This document shows positions 58,790-64,000 of a stretch of 64,000 bases of DNA, one piece after another. Under the pieces are notes generated by a model that had not been told where the DNA came from, did no database searches, and was given only the letters and a program-made list of their open reading frames with translations. Within the stretch, counting starts at the first letter, position 1. Each line of letters begins with the position of its first letter. Origin of the DNA: Symbiodinium microadriaticum (Eukaryota; Sar; Dinophyceae; Suessiales; Symbiodiniaceae); contig LSRX01001506.1 in NCBI GenBank assembly GCA_001939145.1, positions 62,001 through 126,000 on the forward strand, written 5' to 3'. A program made the position numbers and the translations under genes.

Positions 58790-59460
58790 CAGCTCAAACT
58801 TACCTGCAGAAGGCGCAGCAGGATGAAGCCGCCGCCCCTCGTGGCAGCCTTGCAAACTCAGCTGGGAAGCCTTTGAAGCGACGGGACTGGGTGATAAGGC
58901 GACGACGCGGCCACCGAAAACTCCACCTTTCATAATGACGTAGAAGCGACGCCTCAAAAAAGGCGTAAAAGAGAGAGAGAGAGAGAGAGAGAGTCCGTGG
59001 GGTCACATCCGTCTGACTCCGAGGCCGGCGGCGCGTGCGGGTCGAAGGCGTAGGCGCCGTGCGCGTCGGAGAGCTCCGGCAGGCGCGGGGGCTCCAGCCT
59101 CGGAGTTCAGAGGCAAAGGCGCAAGGGGGCGCGGCTGACCTTTTGTGCTGCCTTTCCTGCAAACGTCCAGGTCCATGGCTTGGCAGTGTCGTAGGAATCT
59201 TCCGGCATGAGGGCGCCGTCAACATAAACCTCTGCGGTCAGAACTGACCGAGGACTTCTACAAGACGCGGCTTCTCAACAATGGGAAGATGCAGGTTGCC
59301 TCCAGTCTGAATGGCTGGGTCAAGAAGATGTCAAGTCGGATCGCTTCGTCCTGTCATCTTCTGCCGAGCTCGTGATGTCTAGCTTCCCTCCGAAGGTGAA
59401 GATCCTGGTTGTCGTTGAACCAGAACAGTCGGTGGTGCTTTGGTGGAGATGTAAACCTGC
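58790..59460 (-). CDS. Candidate exons of an unknown protein
   Basis: Minus-strand segments with good protein character: 59455-59370 (HHRLFWFNDNQDLHLRREAR after a CGCAG acceptor), 59245-59140 (AEVYVDGALMPEDSYDTAKP, WTWTFAGKAAQK before a GT), about 59075-59005 (ELSDAHGAYAFDPHAPPASE) and a segment ending at about 58803 with the classical donor CTGCAG|GTAAGT. A (GA)n run at 58971-58993 lies between the last two. The exact joins and the family are not known. Confidence 0.4.
58971..58993. repeat. (GA)n microsatellite
   Basis: Eleven GA units, probably within an intron of the candidate gene around it. Confidence 0.9.
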
Positions 59461-60683
59461 GGGCAGGCAGAAATGCTGCCGCAAGATGCTTCAAGACTGA
59501 AGACAGAACGTGAACGCTAAAGCTCGCACATGGTGAGGTTGTACATGTCGTTTGGACCTGTCAGAAACAAATCAACCTAGCATACCCTCAGCCTACACGC
59601 GCTGAATGCAAGCATCACAAGCCCATCAGGAGAGTACGAATCTTCCAGTTTCGGTCTTGCTCAGCTTCGTCAGGAATGCAACCTCAAGGCTGCAGGAGGT
59701 TGGACCTGCTGCGACCATTTCCGGACACGGCGATCTTGGGGTGCAGCCCTTGTCAGGCCGCGGACCTGCAACACCGAGGGCTGCTCAAGGGGAGTGGCAG
59801 TGGGAGGTACAAGAAGCTGAATCTTCCCACCCGCAGACCAGGTAGAGCGGTCGTCGGAGGCTCTCCAGGCCTCTCTGCACAAGTATCAAGGTTCGTCGGT
59901 TCCGAAGGCTATGCTAGTCAGCTGGCCCTGACTCTTGAGAGTGGGTGAACTTGATGCCTTGAACTTGCTGAGGACACGGTGGGATGGACCTCCAACTGCC
60001 TCGACAAGCGAAATATCCCGAAGTGAATGGCTACGCAAGGCTCCAGGGCACCTCCCAGGTCATGTAGCGCAGCCGCAGATCAGGACAGCTGTAGTAGCTG
60101 CTACCAAACTCCCTTAGTGCGCCAGCACATCAACATCACTTCCGGGCTGGTGCGACACTGTAGGTGCATACAGACACTCCAACATTACATTCACCAGTAT
60201 TCCTAAAAGAACCGCTGCCACTCTGAGTACACTCGCCAAACCCGTGTTTAAAACTTCTACCTTAAAGTGAAGAAGTTGAATTTGCGGGTTCTTGGCTCTC
60301 GCACCATGGTCTGAACTCAGAGTGGTACAGAGTGGCACTCTGGACAGGAGCGCCATAGAGCGTCGAGCTGGCATGCTACACTGGGGCCATGTCGTGCAGC
60401 TTTGCTCTGCCAGCCCTGGATTGTAGACGGTGACCAACTTAGCAAGGTCATGGGCAACATAACTCAACAAAGCTCTTCTTCCATGAAGCCTGAGGTCCAA
60501 GCAGATCCATCCGCTTGCGAGGACCCCAAGAGTGTACCGTCCACATCCGTCAGAGTCTGCAGCGCAGAGTCATCCAAGCAAAGATGGCGCTTGAGAGGGC
60601 CAGATGCTGGGGCGTCAGCCATCTGGTTTGCACCATCGAGATCTCCGGTCAGCCGAACCTGCAGGCGTCAATACACACACCGG

Positions 60684-61604
60684 CTAGCGAGAAACCGACG
60701 AAAACGTCGCTGAATATTGATGTGTTGAAGACAAGTCACCTTGTTGTGAGTGATGCTGGACTCGCCGATCCACATTCGCGCGGTGGCCTGCTGAAGCCAA
60801 ATAGCGCGCCGAGCGATACAGCAATAACTGGAACTTGGAAGGCTGGACTGCTTTACTGAGAGGGTCAACGGTCTTCCTAGCTGGGAAGACAGGCCGAGTC
60901 TGGAAAAGGCCTCCACAGATGGGAGCCAGTTGACTTCGGAGAACAACTGTGGAAACGCAGTGTCGACGTTGGTGGGATTGTACCTCAAGTTTCTGCCCCG
61001 GGGTGACCGATCCAGCATCCCAGATCTCAAAACCCATCGCAAGAAGAATCGAAGCAGCGTGTCCTGTCACGAGCACCAGATGCTGGCGTCCAGGGCCCGC
61101 GCGTGAAGCTTACGGAAGGCCTTCCGCAGTCGTCGGCAGCGAAATGCCCAAACCTGGACCAGTCGGGGATCCATTGTGAAAATGGATGAAACCCATGGGG
61201 TGTATAAGGCGCCAGCGTGATTCCATCCCAATGTGCCTCTGAGTATCGAGAACCTTCTCATGGCGACTCTGGCAGCATGGCTCATGTTGGAGTCTTTGTT
61301 GCGACACTGCGCTGTGTTTGCTAAGGCTTGGCACCAAGGCTGCCTATGCGGTGCTCCCATGGCATGACCTCTGGCGTGCTGCATGCAGCATGCAGAGCAC
61401 AGCATGCGCAGCTGCTGTGGATGTGCAGAATGCGCCCGATAGGGAGCCGGCGCACAACTTCAGGGGCAGCGTCGGTGGACGACAGGCCTTGGGTTGAGAC
61501 AACCGGCAACGCGAGTCCCCAAAGGTCCCACACTCTGAGATCCAAACTGGGCCGGGCTTGCCCTCCTCGCACAGCTTCGGAATCTTGTTGATCATGTGCG
61601 TCAT
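60684..61604 (-). CDS. Weak candidate exons
   Basis: Minus-strand frames carry protein-like segments: 61604-61480 (MTHMINKIPKLCEEGKPGPV), 61250-61110 (WRLIHPMGFIHFHNGSPTGP) and 61076-60980 (HAASILLAMGFEIWDAGSVT). They lie in the same order and strand as one gene would, but I could not prove splice junctions or recognise a family. Confidence 0.25.
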
Positions 61605-61621
61605 GATGCCGACCTGCTGCA

Positions 61622-61975
61622 GTGGGGCTGCACAACACCTCCGTGGATGACAAAACTTTGTTCGGGAATCCGAATTTGCATGGCCGCAAATTGGCTCCTC
61701 ACTATGTGGTTCAAGTGTATCAAGCTTCCTACTTCTGCTACGCTGCTCTGTGTCGGTATGCTGTCCGATTGCCGACGATCGAGTGTGCGAAATGGGGTTT
61801 TGCCGACCGCATCTCAGTCCTAGGCAGCATCATGCAGAATTGCCCTGCCACGTCTGAAAGTCAGTACTGCACAGCCCTTCTTCTTGATCTGCTTTCTGTT
61901 CTTTTACTCGGACATGTCCCTCCCAATGTGAGGTGTGTACTCGTCCTTGCGGCAAGCGACTCAAACCGCGGCTAG
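61622..61975 (+). CDS. Plus-strand open frame of doubtful status
   Basis: A 117-codon frame with fairly natural composition (NPNLHGRKLAPHYVVQVYQA, IECAKWGFADRISVLGSIMQ). It would be the only plus-strand gene in the window. No family is recognised and no splice support is needed or seen, so it may be chance. Confidence 0.2.
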   Translation: MGLHNTSVDDKTLFGNPNLHGRKLAPHYVVQVYQASYFCYAALCRYAVRLPTIECAKWGFADRISVLGSIMQNCPATSESQYCTALLLDLLSVLLLGHVPPNVRCVLVLAASDSNRG

Positions 61976-62285
61976 TTGCTGCGGGATCCACGTGGTGGTG
62001 CAGAACCAGTGCGCCAAACTCTTGGCAGGGGGTCTCGCCGTAGCCGTCTGTCTTGGCTTCCGTTATTGCGCTCCTCTTTAGGCCTCTGCTGGGGTGAGGT
62101 GCATGCTCAGCCGCGCGGACCCGTTGGTGTGCAGTCATTCCGGTGCTGGGTCAGAAAGGCGCTCTTGGTGTGTGCTCGAAGCTGGTGACCGTGTCGGCTT
62201 TCTGCTTGGCTCAAGCACTTAGAGTCTTGGAGTCATGGCCAGAGTCAAAAATCCGAGTCGCAATTATGATAAGAATACTACCAAT

Positions 62286-62422
62286 AAGAGCAGTAGCAGT
62301 ATGAGCAGCAGCAGCAGCAGCAGTAGTAGTCGTCGTCGTCGTAGTCGTCGTAGTAGTCGTAGTAGTCGTAGTAGTCGTAGTAGTCGTAGTAGTCGTCGTC
62401 GTAGTAGTAGTGGTACTGGTGC

Positions 62423-62472
<50 letters not shown>

Positions 62473-62536
62473 TCAGTAGTAGTAGCAGTAGTAGTAGCAG
62501 CTGTAGGAGCAGCAACAGCAGCAGCAGCAACGGGTA
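62286..62536. repeat. TAG/AGC/CGT triplet repeat array
   Basis: About 250 bp of AGC, GTC, GTA and TAG triplets, with a pure (TAG)n core at 62420-62470. It opens a Ser/Arg-only frame on plus and a Leu-only frame on minus, both artefacts of the repeat. Confidence 0.95.
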
Positions 62537-64000
62537 GTAGTAGTGGTCGCGGTGGCGGACCTGGTAGGGCCTGGTAGGGGTAGGTGTAGGGGTAGTGGTG
62601 GTGTTAGTCACACTGATAGTCGTAGTCGTCGCCCTTTTACTCTTGCAGCAGTCATGTTTTTCATCCAGATTCAGTATTTTCTGATTTAACTTGTTGATGA
62701 TGCCCATCGACTCTCTCCCCCTCGCTCGCTATCCCGATGCCATGAATGAAGCTTGTGCCGAGCGCAGAATCTAACCATTGCCCGACCCTCCGGTAGGCGC
62801 TGCCAATCACTGAGTTGCAGGTCTCGCCGACCGTGTCTTCTTCACCTGGGTCCATAAGCAAGAACAGAATCGTCGTCCCACCTGTCCCTCATCCAAGCCA
62901 GCAAACACAAAGACTGACAGCACCGAGGGTCAGGACAACAGGAGTCGAGGCTGGCGGAGTTGCATGTAGCTTCAGGAGACTTGTACCACGAGCAATTCAA
63001 CCTGTTAACATCGAGGCTTCATGAAGCCAATAGTCTGTTTCTAAATCTGTTCTTGCAATCACCGCAAAATTCAATGATGGCTTGTGGTGTCCAGCAGTCA
63101 CTCAATAGTCACTGCAGCTGCGCACAATTCGAGAGTACGTCACAAAAGACCAGCCATCCACCCAAACAGCCAAGACAACGCCCTCGAAGAGAGTACCGTG
63201 ATTCGCCCGAGCATTCCAGAGCCCAAAACCGAAACAACCGGCCAATCAAAACTCGATACTACCCCGACTAAGAAGTCGAATCCCAAGCCGCGGCACGACT
63301 TCAAGCTTGCACCCAAAACGCATGTTTACTCAAACATACAGTCGCCCGCCCACGTCTTGGCCAATTATTGGTGTGACCACTGCCGCAGGTACTAAGCAAG
63401 GGACGCCTCTCACGTCGCAGAACAACAGCAAATGAAACAGACCCGTGCTCTTTTCGGCGTTGGCTTCTAGACAAGAAGCTGCAGAAGTTAGTCCAGCGTG
63501 AGAAGCTGAGACCACGACCGTAAGCACGACAATCAATAGATGCTGCACCTCAAGTCGTCACGACGAAGCAGAAGCCGCTTCAAGCTGGGTCAGACAGTGA
63601 GCTACGTCCCGGACAAGTGGAGGCAGCAGTGGAGCCAAAGACCGTCATGTTGTAAGAATAGACCTGCCAACCGCCAAATGGCATGAAGTGAAGTTTTGCT
63701 GTGCTGGATGGGTCCCTTGCTCGGTGATCCATGTCTGTAGTCGGCCGGAGGAACCGCATCGTGACCTTCCAGTTCGAACGAACAGGCATCCGCGCAGCCC
63801 ATGAGAGCGGGGATAGCATCACGACTCGGCAGCAGACTCCGATGTGGTTGTCACTGACAAGGACTGTGTCCAACCTGGGACGCAATGCAAGGATGACATG
63901 AAGAATCAAAAGCACTGCTTCAGCTGGCCTGACATTCGCTGTTTGCTCCGCAGTGATAATGCCTGAGACCACACATCACGCGATTGGCCCGTGAAAGAAC
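62537..64000. other. No supported feature
   Basis: Normal composition. Open frames are short and unrecognised on both strands. Confidence 0.35.

Noticed and set aside
62196-62214. Possible relic of the dinoflagellate spliced leader (TTGGCTCAAG)
   Set aside because: Only the last ten bases match; the diagnostic 5' half is missing, so chance is likely.
62264-62707. Leu-rich minus-strand frame resembling membrane segments
   Set aside because: It is wholly made by the triplet repeat array.
1-64000. CRISPR array, prokaryotic defence operon, tRNA or rRNA genes
   Set aside because: No regularly spaced repeats with unique spacers, no operon-like gene packing and no recognisable RNA gene were seen.

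Overview
The window reads as nuclear DNA of a dinoflagellate, most like the Symbiodiniaceae group. The evidence is eukaryotic protein families (kinesin with FHA domain, TBC Rab-GAP, Mpv17/PMP22, EF-hand, HEAT) broken into short exons, introns of about 60-150 bp, acceptors almost always read AG|G, and many introns begin with GC or GA instead of GT. I saw no bacterial operons, ribosome binding sites, tRNA, rRNA or CRISPR. The exact species cannot be told from the sequence.

Every convincing gene lies on the minus strand, from about 11.2 kb to about 59 kb, which fits the one-way gene arrays known from dinoflagellates. Recognised genes are: an intronless epimerase-bicupin fusion (16.85-18.48 kb), a four-EF-hand calcium protein (20.97-23.39 kb), a kinesin with C-terminal FHA domain (31.06-33.19 kb), a HEAT-repeat protein (34.64-35.64 kb), a TBC1D13-like Rab-GAP (40.70-42.67 kb, exon chain rebuilt to about 496 residues) and a complete Mpv17-family membrane protein (45.02-46.24 kb, 167 residues over four exons). 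Between them lie exons of genes I could not name (11.2-12.2, 19.7-20.4, 24.4-24.8, 26.8-27.1, 28.3-28.8, 30.4-30.6, 43.0-43.4, 44.6, 49.4-50.1, 51.4-51.6, 54.8-55.4, 58.8-59.4 and possibly 60.7-61.6 kb). The genes do not form one pathway; they look like an ordinary nuclear neighbourhood.

Layout. 1-5.8 kb: ordinary composition, no gene I can name. 5.83-9.22 kb: a sharply bounded AT-rich island unlike everything else in the window, with its own degenerate repeats and almost no open reading frames. 9.2-20 kb: one unnamed gene, long non-coding stretches, and the epimerase gene. 20-36 kb: dense minus-strand genes. 36-40.7 kb: mostly non-coding with a telomere-like repeat pair. 40.7-46.2 kb: TBC and Mpv17 genes. 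46.2-56.2 kb: unnamed exons and microsatellites. 56.3-58.2 kb: three successive tandem-repeat arrays. 58.3-64 kb: weak exons and a 250-bp TAG-type triplet array.

Most apt to deserve a second look are the AT-rich island, the GC/GA splice donors with short direct repeats at intron ends, the 256-bp higher-order repeat with hairpin cores, the perfect telomere-like hairpin inside the Mpv17 intron, and the kinesin with altered nucleotide-switch residues.
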